Source: Agelas oroides
Lineage: Eukaryota; Porifera; Demospongiae; Agelasida; Agelasidae
DNA length: 64,000 nucleotides
Assembly (NCBI GenBank): GCA_949130485.1
Contig: OX422194.1
Location: 362,883 to 426,882, forward strand
Direction of reading: 5' to 3'
Shown: positions 16,588 through 42,281 of the stretch, one piece after another
Layout of the letters: every line of letters begins with the position of its first letter
Position numbering within the stretch: the stretch's first letter is position 1
The notes under the pieces: generated by a model
The model's database searches: none
Seen by the model: only the letters and a program-made list of their open reading frames with translations
What the model was told of the DNA's origin: nothing
Made by a program: the position numbers and the translations under genes

Positions 16588-17550
16588 CACACACGCACAC
16601 ACATGCACACACACACACACATGCACACACACACACGCACACACACACACACCTTCTCATAGTTCCACTTGATGAAGCTGCCGAGATTTCCTCTGATTTT
16701 AGACTTGAGAAACTTGTACAGGGGGTGTGCCATTCCTCCGTTGACCTCCACCTTGCCAAACAAGTCAAACTCCACACCATAGCTGGCTGCATACGTCTTG
16801 ATATCCTCCACAGTGCCCGGCTCCTGAACCAATGAGATTACACAGCACCCACTGTGATACTTTGGCTCACAACAACATCACTATGACATCAGCTTGGACC
16901 AATCAAAATCAAACATTTTGCATCACTATGACATCAGCTTGGACCAATCAAAATCAATCATTTTGCATCACTATGACATCAGCTTGGACCAATCGAAATC
17001 AAACATTTTACATCACTATGACATCAGCTTGGACCAATCAAAATCAAACATTTTACATCGCTATGACATCAGCTTGGACCAATCAAAATCAAGCCTCAAG
17101 CTTTGACCTCCCACACAGTCAGAATTAACGCAGAAGCGGAAGGTTAGGGTAAATGCACTGCCAGTTATGGACTCTTAATATGCATAGTTGAGCATAATAG
17201 GGGCATTTGTGGAGCATAATAGGTAGATTTTTGAGAACAATCAGCACAACTGCCAGTTATGTACAAGGCAGACTAGTTTAATCAGCATGTGTACGGCTGA
17301 CAAAGCAAGAATAAGATATCTCTAAATGTAGCCTCATACCCAGGTCCCAGAGCAAGCGCCTGGGGACAACCTGGACAAGGCTAACTAACGACCACTAACA
17401 GACCTGTTTTGCAAACTGGTTGCAGGGAAATGCTAGGATCCGGAGGCCCATAGTGTGTGCAAACCGTCTGTGCAACTCCACAAGCTGGAGTAGTTCTTGG
17501 CTGCGAGCCCTCACTGTGAAGCCACATTCACAATGAGTGTCACATGACCC
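16211..17550 (-). CDS. GPX4: GPX4-like selenoprotein glutathione peroxidase, partial
   Basis: The exons, in coding order, are 17550-17404, 16823-16653, 16403-16344 and 16264-16211; the first exon(s) are not seen and probably fall in or beside the N gap. GPX4 reduces phospholipid hydroperoxides with glutathione. The frame reads HVTLIVNVASQ, TGA (17513-17511), GLAAKNYS. The TGA lies exactly where GPX4 has selenocysteine (NVASQU). Further marks are FPCNQF, QEPGTVEDIK, VEVNGGMAHPLYKFLK, FIKWNYEK, and FL...DGVPVKRY. Between NY and QLVELH one base appears missing (near 17488-17491), because the next part is in another frame. A sequencing error near the gap is the simplest reason. A cysteine-GPX reading (CGFT in the other frame) has the wrong spacing. 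The SECIS lies downstream. Confidence 0.88.
16535..16652. repeat. (CA)n tract in GPX4-like intron
   Basis: CA repeats with CG and TG interruptions, running directly into the donor side of the 16823-16653 exon. Confidence 0.95.
16876..17098. repeat. 45-bp minisatellite, five copies
   Basis: The unit starts CATCACTATGACATCAGCTT and continues with GGACCAATCAAAATC; copies begin at 16876, 16921, 16966 and so on. It contains the CCAAT-type word CCAATCA in each copy. It is in an intron of the GPX4-like gene. The 45-bp period is a multiple of three, so it stays open in frame, but this is not coding. Confidence 0.95.
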
Positions 17551-17605
17551 CTGTGTGTGTGCAGAGGGATGAGGGGGACAGGTTTTTCTAATCTTTGGTA
17601 AATAG

Positions 17606-18450
17606 AGGGAGGGAGGGAGGGAGGGAGGGAGGGAGGGAGGGAGGGAGGGAGGGAGGGAGGGAGGGAGGGAGGGAGGGAGGGAGGGAGGGAGGGAGAGAGG
17701 GAGGGAGAGAGGGAGGGAGAGAGGGAGGGAGAGAGGGAGGGGAGGGAGGGAGGGAGGGGAGGGAGGGAGGGAGGGAGGGAGGGAGAGGAAGGGAGAGAGG
17801 AAAGGAGGAAGGGAGGGAGAGAGGGAGGGAGGGAGGGAGAGGAAGGGAGGGAGGGAGGGAGGAAAGGAGGAAGGGAGGNNNNNNNNNNNNNNNNNNNNNN
17901 NNNNNNNNNNNNNNNNNNNNNNNNNNNNNNNNNNNNNNNNNNNNNNNNNNNNNNNNNNNNNNNNNNNNNNNNNNNNNNNNNNNNNNNNNNNNNNNNNNNN
18001 NNNNNNNNNNNNNNNNNNNNNNNNNNNNNNNNNNNNNNNNNNNNNNNNNNNNNNNNNNNNNNNNNNNNNNNNNNNNNNGCGTTTCTGACCTGATCCTGTA
18101 CCTCATTAACCGCCATCATCACCTCCAGACCATCGACTGGAGCACATGCAGCCATGTGAACTGTACCTCACTGCTGTCTGCTGCTAGACTCAGAACTGTA
18201 GGGAGGGAGGGAGGGAGAGGGAGGGAGGGAGGGAGGGAGGGAGGGAGGGAGGGAGGGAGGGAGGGAGGGAGGGAGGGAGGGAGGGAGGGAGGGAGGGAGG
18301 GAGGGAGGGGAGGGGGGAGGGAGGAGGGAGGGAGGGGGGGAGGGAGGAGGGGGGAGGGAGGGAGGGAGGGAGAAAAAGGAAAGGAGAAGGGAGTGAGGGA
18401 GGGAAGGTAGGAAGGAAAAAAGAGGAGAGGGAGGGGGAAGGAGAGAATGG
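17606..18450. repeat. (GGGA)n tracts around a 200-bp N gap
   Basis: GGGA tetranucleotides at 17606-17878 and 18199-18450 flank unknown bases at 17879-18078. The round 200 suggests a scaffolding gap of unknown true size. Between them, 18079-18198 is unique sequence. Confidence 0.95.
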
Positions 18451-19547
18451 AGTTAAGTGCACAAGAAATCTTGGAGCCACATGTGCCCTTCCTCCTCCAT
18501 CAAAGTATGTGCTCACACTTCCTTTATGAACTATCATGTCATACTGAAACCGAAAGAATGCATACTCAGTTACAATAGTGGTATAGAGGAAGTGTTCAAT
18601 TGTCCTTGCACTGAAGGGCTGCAAGTGAGTGGGAAACGGCTAGCCTCATTCCCAGGCTAACAAGACTAGGAACCAGCCCTGAAGGAGAAGACTTGTGGCA
18701 TCAATGATAAGACAGCCTCGTTCAAAGTCTCTAATGTCCCCAGTTTCGTACTGTGAGTACTGCTGGTGATGTGTGAGACCGAAAACAAGTGGGTGGAAAG
18801 GGCGGACAACCAGGCGTTGTTCCTAACTGACATGGGAATGGGATTGAAATGTGGTTTAGGAATGGGCTCACATTTCTCACACTTATTCTTGTCTGTGTGG
18901 ATCAAGTGGAGGATGTGTCTATTGCTGTTGACTTGAGGGAGGTACTCCGGCTGGACTGAGCAGCCGCTAGGGAGAAGCAGTGGAGAGGGGCTGAGTCCTG
19001 AGAGGGAGGAATAGGCCGTGGAGGAGGGGAAGAGGTGGAAGGAAAGGAAGAAAGGATGGGGGAAGAGGTGGAAGGAGAGGAAACGAGGGAGGAGGAGTGC
19101 CAGGAGGGGAAGGTGAAGAAAGAAGAGACAAAACAAGGGTCTAATAGCCATAGCATAAGCGATGTATAGCCAAATGCCGTCCCATGTTTTGGGTGCTAAA
19201 CAACAGTTGAGCAATATGTAATACTGGCTGTCTGTGTTGTAGTATCCTATGACCATACCCATACAAATACACAATTACATACCACTGTACAATGCAGCTG
19301 TATGGAGGCATGACCCTTTATCCTGCTGTACAAGAACTGTACACACTCTACACATACACACTACACACACACACACACACACACACACACTACACACACT
19401 ACACACACACACCACACTATACACACACACACTACTACACACACACCACACTATACACACACACACCACACACACACACACACACACTACACACACTACA
19501 CACACACACACACTATACACACACACACTACTACACACACACCACAC

Positions 19548-19582
<35 letters not shown>

Positions 19583-22500
19583 CCGATGCTGACCAGTTCA
19601 GTTCCTGTACTGGTAGAGAGTCGAGTTGCTGGGAGAGAGAGGACAAACGTGTAGTAAGTCCAACCCAGTACTTTTCTCTTTCTTGCCAGCAGGCTGATCA
19701 ACGCCCCCTCCTGCCCCCTCATGTATGTTACTGAGGGTCCCTGCATGACAAACTCTGGGGGTTCTGGAATGGAACAGAATATTACGGCTAAAGATTGGGA
19801 TTGAGACATTTTGGAATAGAAATGACACATTTTGGAATGGGAACAAGATGTTTTGAATGGGAATGAAATGTTTTGGAGTGGGAATGTGAAGCACTGACCA
19901 TCTTGTCTGAACCGGAAGAAGAGGTAGGAATCCTCAAAATTATGCTCGTCTACGACATGGTGGATATAATCCTGCATTCACTAGAAGCTGTGTGTGTGTG
20001 TGAGTGAGTGTGTGCATATGTGAGTGTGTATGTGTGAGTGTGTGAGTGTGTGTGTGTGTGAGTGTGTGCGTGTGTGTGCGCATATGTGAAAGTTCTACTA
20101 AAAATGACAACCATCGGTGTCCCTACCACCAGACACGTTGATACTAAGCCAGACAAAAGGATTAAAATTTACATGAAAACAAAGACATTTACACATCTCT
20201 TTACCACACACACAGTCCCACTTAATCACACTACCTCACCCTCACTGCCACACCCTCACACTGCCATCCCCACACTGTCACACCCTCACACCATCACACC
20301 TGTCCTAGCTCTACTGCCTGCTTTCTGTCTGCTGCCTCTCCACTTGAGATCAGCCACTGCACTAGCTCTGAGGCTGACAGGAGAGGGAAGGAGGGAGGGA
20401 GGGAGGGAGGGAGGGGGGGAGGGGGAGAGGGAGGGAGGGAGGGAGGGGGGGAGGGGGGAGGGAGGGAGGGAGGGAGGGAGGGAGGGAGGGGGGGAGGGGG
20501 GAGGGAGGGGGGGAGGGAGGGAGGGAGGGAGGGAGGGAGGAAGGGATGGAGGAGGGAGGGAGGGAGGGAGGGAGGGAGGGAGGAAGGGATGGAGGGAGGG
20601 AGGGAGGAAGGGGAGAGGGAGGGAGAGAAGGGGATAGGGATAGAAGAAGGGGAGAGGGAGGGAGGGAGGGAGGGAGGGAGGGAGGGAGGGAGGGAGGGGG
20701 GGAGGGAAGGGGGGAGGGGGGGGAGGGAGGGAGACAGAGAGGAATATAACCTTCATAAATCACATGACATCACTTGGCAGCAGTGATATCAAATAACATC
20801 TGTGTTGATTATCACAACATCATACTTTTACATACTAGGGTGTTGATTGTCCACAGTGACATGGCATGTGAATGGCTGAGATAGTGTTTACAAGCGTTGT
20901 TTACAAAACTTTAATGTTGTTTTTCCTCTACATGGTGACAAAAACACTCTTTGCTTACAGACAACAAAGCTGGCTTATTACCAATACGCTCATTTTGCAA
21001 TTAACATCCTTTTATGTCGAGTTTGTACAAATTACAGCATAGTAAATTAGCTTATTGCCTCAATGTAGGAGGGTTTAGGATTTAATACTCAGTTTTATGC
21101 AAACAACATTGTGCAAATTGTACAGTTTCTATATTATACAGTTTTAGTTACTGGATCAATGTGACATAAGTATTAACTATATACCTCAAGAGCACATGAT
21201 GACGTGATTTTTTATTGCGGAGGGAGGAGGAAGAGCGTGTAACTGGCAAAAATTCGAAACAGGCAGAATCTCCCACGTGTACTAAAAATAGAACATTCTG
21301 CCTGTTTCGAAATTTTGCCAGTTACACGCTCTTCCTCCTCCCTCCGCAATAAAAAATGACGTCATCTGCGCTCTTGTATACCTGTATGAGGTATTGTGTC
21401 CATGGTAAACAAAAAAACAGCCAATCACATTCGTTTATTTGAGTGCGATATATCTCATATCGCACTGGTTGTAGGTTGATATATGATTTCATATTGCATC
21501 TTCTTGGAGACTTATATAACATTTATACTCTGAGTATAGGTAGTTTGTGTACGTAATACCATGGCTTGCATGCAATTTGGGATTAATTGCTTTGTTAGCA
21601 TTTCCTTCATAAGTCACATGACACAGCAGTGATATCATCTTTATTTACTAGGGTGTTGATTGTCCACAGTCACATGACATGCATGTGAGTGGCTGAGATG
21701 TGAGTCTAGGATTACTAACCTAATTAGTATTAATCCCAAATTGCACTGCAAGCCATGGTATCACATATTAACCATATAGGTTCTCCATATTTCTTCAGCT
21801 AAACGTTATACATGTGAAACCCGCACTTGATTGGCCGATAGGTGTGCAATTTGGGATAAATAGCCTTACAATACATACTTTAAATACCTGATTAATCCAA
21901 TTTATACTACACTGAGACTGTTAGCTATAACTCAATTTTGTGATTATTTTACCATTTTCTTACATAAACAGGAGTATATGTTCCACTGTTCATCCAACGA
22001 AATACTTAGGTGATATAATGTGGTATATATGCTCCTTTTATATAGGTGGTATGTCCAAATACTATTGGCTGTTGCTCACCAACGAAACATGATCTGTAAC
22101 TCCTGAAGTGGTACGTTCTGTCCTTGATTGTGAGGCCACCTAACAACCTGATCTTGTCGGCCAGCTGGCCAGCCTATAGAGAGGTAAAAAAATAATATTC
22201 ACAGTCAAGGGGAAGAGTTTGTGACCGGGATCAAAATTGGATCAAGTGATCAAGCACACTTTATGCCGATCAAAAAAACTTGATCGCAGTCGCAAACGCT
22301 TCTACGGCGACATATAAGTGACTTCCCCTTGACAGTGGCATGAGTACCCTATACACATAGACCTCATTCTAGGCTTTCCATGCTCACTGTCCAGTTTCTG
22401 ATCACTGACAGTGGAGGGGGAAGGGCTGGAAATGAGACTACCATACAACTTTAAACTCATACACAATGTAAGTGTATTACATGGGTGAAGCTCTAAAACC

Positions 22501-22871
22501 AGCGGATGACAAACAAATTGGTGCTGTTTCTGGGAAGTGCAAAAGCGTCCCAGAGTGAGCATAAAACACACACGCAAAACTACAAATTATCTGGGGTCCT
22601 CCAAACCTAATACCCACTGCACGCATGCACTCCTCACGTCGTCTCGCAGGCCTGCGTGAGAGTCTGGCTCGCGAGACTTCAGCTCAAGTATTCATATCAA
22701 TTTCTGTATAGGCTTACCCACGCTACAAGCTATTCAAGATACCCCAAACTTAATACCCAGCTCACGCATGCACTGCTCACGTATTCATCTGTACAGGCCT
22801 ACCTTTCTTATCTCTAACGATCTGGCTTCGGTCAATTTGTGAGAAACGGCGCAGTAGCAAGCCTGCGCCAT
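18079..22871 (-). CDS. DEPTOR: DEPTOR-like DEP-domain protein, incomplete
   Basis: Firm exons are 22871-22803 (start MAQACYC), 22173-22080, 20373-20300, 19971-19899 and 19763-19672; all phases agree. They build one DEP domain that follows DEPTOR DEP1: TIKDRTYHFRSYRSCFVA, SELVQWLISSGEAADRKQ, DYIHHVVDEHNFEDSYLFFR, then TYMRGQ. DEPTOR binds and restrains mTOR. A probable in-frame exon at 18618-18517 (HFLYTTIVTEYAFFRFQYD) could be the end of a second DEP domain. A fragment at about 18165-18079 (VDGLEVMMAVNEVQ) resembles a PDZ strand and runs into the N gap. The first half of DEP2 was not found. The gene is split by long CA/GT and GGGA repeats. The DEP1 match is strong; orthology and the 3' end are less certain. 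Confidence 0.7.
19360..19580. repeat. CA-rich compound microsatellite
   Basis: ACACAC with CACTACA and ACTATAC interruptions, arranged as two similar halves (about 19376-19460 and 19470-19580). In the DEPTOR-like gene after exon 19763-19672. Confidence 0.9.
20385..20735. repeat. (GGGA)n tract in DEPTOR-like intron
   Basis: About 350 bp of GGGA/GGGGGA repeats directly upstream of exon 20373-20300. On the coding (minus) strand this is a giant CCCT pyrimidine tract. Confidence 0.95.
20750..21700. repeat. Direct duplication of a 100-130 bp block
   Basis: The block at 20750-20884 (CTTCATAAATCACATGACAT ... TAGGGTGTTGATTGTCCACA ... GGCTGAGAT) recurs, shortened, at 21607-21702. It is within the large DEPTOR-like intron 2. 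Confidence 0.75.
21187..21376. mobile_element. Inverted-repeat MITE, family A copy 3
   Basis: A nearly complete 190-bp palindrome with ends CAAGAGCACA/GCGCTCTTG. It shares the internal word AAGAGCGTGTAACT with the other two copies. The 7-bp duplication TATACCT flanks it (21180-21186 and 21377-21383). Confidence 0.85.
21551..21768. mobile_element. Palindromic MITE, family B copy 1
   Basis: The ends read TAATACCATGGCTTGCATGC... and the complement of GCACTGCAAGCCATGGTATC, with the shared core CAATTTGGGATTAAT. It contains the second half of the local direct duplication. A second copy is at 32854-32998. Confidence 0.7.
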
Positions 22872-23113
22872 AACTTCCCTCCGCTCGTCCTGCAAACCGC
22901 AGGTACAACCATAGGCAGTGCCCTGTCAGTGAGACAACACTAATCGGAAAGCCGATACCACAACACTTGCCTGCAGCGATATCCGGGCTCGTTCAATATA
23001 AACAATGACGTCCGCTTTCTATTAATTAAGGTACCATTGAGGGTGTGTCAAATGCCACTGTGCTTGCACGCAGGGATGCACGCATGCTGAGCTGTGTGTG
23101 ATCGGGCGCCATC
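22872..23113. promoter_or_regulatory. Putative bidirectional promoter, DEPTOR-like/MNK
   Basis: 242 bp between the start codons of two divergent genes. It includes a CpG-containing stretch. A TATA box was not evident. Two regulators of the mTOR/eIF4E translation axis would share this interval. Confidence 0.45.
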
Positions 23114-28903
<5,790 letters not shown>

Positions 28904-29137
28904 TTGGTGTATAAATATATGCTGTTTCTAGGGCAATATGAAAACTTGGGCGTTATTTTAGTTGATTGCTGATGTTGACGCTAAAGACCGTATGAAAGTG
29001 GTGGGATGGAATAAAGAGCAAAGCTCCGATAAAATTTATTAATAAACAATTATGCAAACTCGTTTATTTTGCAGCTGATTTTGTTCTAAGGTCAGCCCCA
29101 CCTAGTCTTTAATTAACTGCGAAGAGAGATCGATTCG
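28904..29137. other. Intergenic MNK-PRDX
   Basis: 234 bp between the MNK stop and the PRDX start. It must hold the MNK 3' UTR and the PRDX promoter. I see AT-rich sequence without other features. Confidence 0.6.
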
Positions 29138-33483
<4,346 letters not shown>

Positions 33484-33672
33484 AGCTGGCTTAGGCTCAC
33501 ATCTTTAAAGCTGTTCAGCTATACAATATTCCTCCTCTCCCCTCTCCCCTCTTTGCAACATATGGCTTTATCTTTGTATGCAGTGTTCTTAATAATAAAA
33601 ATAATGATAGGGTACCAGGCTATATCTTTGCTCTTAGGCTCATGTGACCGAGATACAGAGCCAAGTAGAGCC

Positions 33673-34041
33673 TAGTCTCGTCCCCAGACCAAATTTTTCG
33701 CGCGCCCTGCGGACTCCATCGAAAAATAGGGTCTGGACACTTTCACTACGAAAACTGGGGCATGTTTACATACGGTGGTCAGTTAATTGGGTAATTGTAG
33801 GTGTTAATCACATTATCAGCTACCAGCAGCGTTTGCTTTGGCGCCAAAAAATTTGCAAGCTGGCTATTTGTGATGACGCATAACGCAATTTACTTTACCT
33901 GAGCAATCTGATTGGTGCGACAACATGCCAATACGCTTGTATGATTACGCCCCAGTTTTACCAGTGAACGTGTCCAGACCCTATTTTTGGAAAAGGCCGC
34001 AGGGCGCGCACGCGAAAAATTTGGTGTCTGGGGACGAGACT
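33673..34041. mobile_element. Mutator-like MITE with about 80-bp inverted repeats
   Basis: The left arm starts TAGTCTCGTCCCCAGACC and includes TTTTTCGCG, GCGCCCTGCGG and AAAAATAGGGTCTGGACAC; the right arm is its complement. A 10-bp word AAGTAGAGCC lies directly on both sides (33663-33672 and 34042-34051). Long inverted ends with a 9-11 bp duplication are typical of Mutator-like elements. Caution: short GTAGAGCC repeats also occur locally. No transposase. Confidence 0.75.
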
Positions 34042-34456
34042 AAGTAGAGCCAGGTAGAGCCAAGTAGAACCAGGTAGAGCCATTGTAAAGTGAAATCGAG
34101 TCAAGTCGAGTCAAATGAACCTTTTTGTAGCTTAGCAGAGTCGGCGCTACCCACACTCCTACTCTTGTCTGGGTAGTCTGGGTACAGGCTGCTTATGCAA
34201 GTCCAGCCAATCTAGTACACCCTCAGGCCATCTTATCTCAGTTGTTGGCTGCATGGTGGTCCTTGAAACATTCAATGCAGAATAATATAATATTTCAGAA
34301 AATTAGGATAAATATGAAAACACTAGTCCTACATTAGCTCCTTCTCCTCCGCTACAATTAATTTTGATGTGTGTACAAGCAAACAAGCAGAACTACATAG
34401 ACAGGAGTAGGTATGAAGCTGGATTGAGACAAGTGGAGTGTTGAGGTATGTTTGGA

Positions 34457-39300
<4,844 letters not shown>

Positions 39301-39678
39301 AGTGCAGGTAGCCTAGGTGAATGAAAAGCTGGCAGTAAATAAACAAACAATGTGATGGTTGAAATATTCTCATTACAATACCAGCTGTATGTTAGGATTA
39401 ACACTTAGGTCAGAAAACAAATTTGTAGAGTTTTTCACACTTTTTTTTTCATAGCAGTACCTTCACAGTCCCGAACTGTGTAAACGCCCCGTCTTTGTCC
39501 GCGGAACTGCTGTATGGAAATATCGGAACGGGATCCGGGAGAAGCTAACGATTTTGGCGGGAACTTAGCGGGACGTCGACAGCAAAGAATCATATATGCA
39601 GGTATGGAGTATACGGTATACGGTATACGGGAGGTCTTTACACTCAACGTGTACTCTTCTTCTACCTTTCATTTTAGC
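39301..39678. promoter_or_regulatory. Putative bidirectional promoter, HDAC3/POLE2
   Basis: 378 bp between divergent start codons. It contains a short GTATACG repeat (39605-39632). An AG at 39677-39678 preceded by a pyrimidine run (CTTTCATTTTAG) could be the acceptor of a 5' UTR intron of POLE2. Confidence 0.4.
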
Positions 39679-41247
39679 ATGGCGTCTACTCTTCGACGCA
39701 AAGTCATCAACAACTTCAAACTTCAAGGTCTTTCATTGAAGAGCGACGCATCCTCTCTTCTGGTTGAAGTTTTGACTCCGTACGCCAACCAGGAAGACAT
39801 TGATCAGATAATAGACCATATCATCGAGGCAGTTCAGAAGCAGCCACTACAGTCCTCGCTTGTTAACCGAGATGTGGTCGAAATAGCCATTGAAGAATGC
39901 AATGAGGCATCGGACTCGGACAGTGAGCATGCTTTAGTTGTCATAGATGCATTCAGTGTCCCAAAATATTCCTACAATGCTGATCGAAAAAAATTCCTGC
40001 CTGTTTCAAAAGGTTCGCTCAAACTCCATGCTGGGGCAAACGCAAAAGCTGCTCTATTTCGTGAGCGCTATACACTCATTCATCAAAGGACATCACGCCA
40101 CGAACTCTTCACCGCTCCTGCTCTCGGCCAAGTGGTCCAATCTGTGAGTAAATTCCAGCTTCAGAAAGTGGAATGCCTTCTCAGCAGCTCTGGCCTGTCG
40201 GAGAAGATTATAATCCTTGGAATGCTGACACAGGTGAAGGAGGGGAAGTACCACCTGGAGGATCCCACGGGTACGGTGGAACTAAACCTCTCAAACTGCG
40301 TTTTTCACACAGGGTTGTTTGTTGAAAACAACTTTGTACTGGCCGAGGGAACCTATGAGGACAAAGTCTTTCGTGTGGATGCGATTGGATTTCCTCCACC
40401 GGAAACCTCAACCGAGACTAGAAACTATTTTGGGAACATCAATTTCTTTGGTGGACCCTCTGCTATCTGTGCCAAAGCTTCTGTAAAACTACAGGCTATG
40501 CTCAAGGAGAACCAGGATGCCATGTTTGTGTTTGCTTCAGATGTTTTTCTTGATGATCGGAAAGTGATGGATAAGCTTGCCACGCTTTTCAGGGGGTATT
40601 CCGATGACCCTCCAACAGCATTTGTTCTGATGGGTAACTTCAGCTCTGCTCCCTACGGTCCTCTGAGGAATCAAAAACTGAAAGAAGCCTTCAAGGCCCT
40701 AGCAGATCTTATTATTCAGTTTCCAAGTGTAGTGGATAAGTCACAATTCTTCTTCATTCCTGGTCCTCAAGACCCAGGGCCTGGAAACATTCTCCCCCGG
40801 CCCCCCATCCCCATGGAGATTACATCAGATATCACTAGCCGGGTATCCAATGCCCAGTTCTGCTCCAACCCCTGCAGAATACAGTTCTGCACCCACGAGA
40901 TTGTCGTCTTCAGAGAGGACCTGATGAGCAAACTGTGCAGACACTGTATTCGCTTTCCGTCTGAAGCTACCGACCTGTGTGACCATTTTGCAAAGACGAT
41001 TATATCTCAAGCTCACCTTTGCCCCCTCCCATTACATGCGAGGCCAGTTTACTGGATGTACGATCATGCCCTAGAGATTTATCCCCTACCGGATTTGGTC
41101 GTCTTTGGGGACAAGTGCGATCCATTTACTCTTTCAGCACACGAATGTACTATTACGAACCCTGGTTCATTCTCCAAGAGCGGATTTGAGTTTAAAGTAT
41201 ACTTACCAACCTCCAAACAAGTGGAAGATAGCAAAATCATGGAATAA
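39679..41247 (+). CDS. POLE2: DNA polymerase epsilon subunit 2 (intronless)
   Basis: A single exon of 522 residues, close to the human subunit (527). POLE2 is the B-subunit that couples Pol epsilon to the CMG replicative helicase. The protein starts MASTLRRKVINNFKLQGL, has the N-terminal helical domain, an OB fold (LGMLTQVKEGKYHLEDPTGTVELNLS) and an inactive calcineurin-like phosphoesterase domain (DVFLDDRKVMDKL, VLMGNFSSAPYG, FIPGPQDPGP). The end contains ADLSLKY-like text in another frame only. The frame is open upstream to 39514, but the alignable start is the ATG at 39679. Other genes here are intron-rich, so retroposition or intron loss is likely. No poly-A tail is visible behind it. Confidence 0.95.
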   Translation: MASTLRRKVINNFKLQGLSLKSDASSLLVEVLTPYANQEDIDQIIDHIIEAVQKQPLQSSLVNRDVVEIAIEECNEASDSDSEHALVVIDAFSVPKYSYNADRKKFLPVSKGSLKLHAGANAKAALFRERYTLIHQRTSRHELFTAPALGQVVQSVSKFQLQKVECLLSSSGLSEKIIILGMLTQVKEGKYHLEDPTGTVELNLSNCVFHTGLFVENNFVLAEGTYEDKVFRVDAIGFPPPETSTETRNYFGNINFFGGPSAICAKASVKLQAMLKENQDAMFVFASDVFLDDRKVMDKLATLFRGYSDDPPTAFVLMGNFSSAPYGPLRNQKLKEAFKALADLIIQFPSVVDKSQFFFIPGPQDPGPGNILPRPPIPMEITSDITSRVSNAQFCSNPCRIQFCTHEIVVFREDLMSKLCRHCIRFPSEATDLCDHFAKTIISQAHLCPLPLHARPVYWMYDHALEIYPLPDLVVFGDKCDPFTLSAHECTITNPGSFSKSGFEFKVYLPTSKQVEDSKIME

Positions 41248-42281
41248 GGTGTTTACATGTATATTTTGTATATGTTTATACTGCCCTTCAAGAAAAAATT
41301 GTGTGCAAAAAAGTCACACCTTAGCCTGCACATAAGTTAGTGCTCCGGCTGTACCCTCTAGCTGGTCTGGTTGAATTAATTTCTTGGGCTAGTTTGTAAC
41401 TGGTGTAACCTAGCAACGTTCAAAACACTCAAAAAAATGTTGAGATACCCCAGGTGCAGTAATGATTGACCAATGAGTGAGATCAAAGATTTTACTCAGT
41501 ACTTTCTTACACCACATCTCTAATTATGGTATTAGGTGTTGCCTACAATACTGACATCATCCCAATTAAGTTTACTATACTATGGTTACCTAAACATCTG
41601 CACCACAGCAGTTTAGCACACCTGTAGCCCTACAAACATATTGTTCAGACTGGAGTAATTTCTATCAGGCCATGAAGTCACACGTATGTAGTGAGTGGAC
41701 TGTAGCAACACTAATGTCTTGCATGTACACCAAAAGCAGGATTCTCCATGAAGTAACACCATTTCCAACAGGCAAAGGCAAACAGCAAATGTGAAACAAT
41801 AGTGCAACCACCCCTTGTCTGCACCTTGGTATAGCTTCATACCTCCTCTTGCAGAAAAGCAGGGAAGAGCCTGGGTATGGGGCTAGGTAAACTATTGTCA
41901 TGGAAACATGGCTTTGCATTACAGCAAATTCAAAGCTCAACTGTATGCTACCAGTGCAGTTTAGAATGGTAAGTACAAATTTTGCAGTTACATCAAAAAC
42001 TCAGAATGTATTAATTTACAACACATGCACAGCTGTTTGTACCCCCCAATTTCGCCAGCACAATCTGATTGGGTGAATTATCTCACCTGTACTGGGCTTC
42101 CTTATACCATATGCATGCACAAACCACTTAACTTTACTCATCACAAACCTTACAAAATTAATCTAAGTTGCTAGGGTTACCTAAACAGTAGTAGAGTGAT
42201 CATGTGACACACTTGTTCATTGTTACATCAAAGACCAAATTTCTAATAAGTTCGCAAAAATAATGACTGCACAAGAGTGCA
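41248..42281. other. Intergenic POLE2-NAAA
   Basis: Convergent 3' flanks, AT-rich. No gene or clear repeat seen apart from one GAGCCTGGGTATGGGGCTAG motif near 41868. Confidence 0.6.

Noticed and set aside
17404-17550. Cysteine-type GPX reading (CGFT in the alternative frame)
   Set aside because: It places five extra residues before the LxxL helix and lacks the NVAS strand. The TGA frame aligns without gaps to GPX4 apart from one base, and a SECIS is present.
18666-19274. 202-residue minus-strand frame rich in Phe, Leu and Ser
   Set aside because: Mostly a translated TTCC/TCCT tract; no domain and no splice logic with the DEPTOR-like exons, so not called.
33640-34120. LTR or retrovirus-like termini around 33673-34041
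   Set aside because: The ends are inverted, not direct, repeats, and no primer-binding site or retroviral protein is present. No viral element was seen anywhere in the window.
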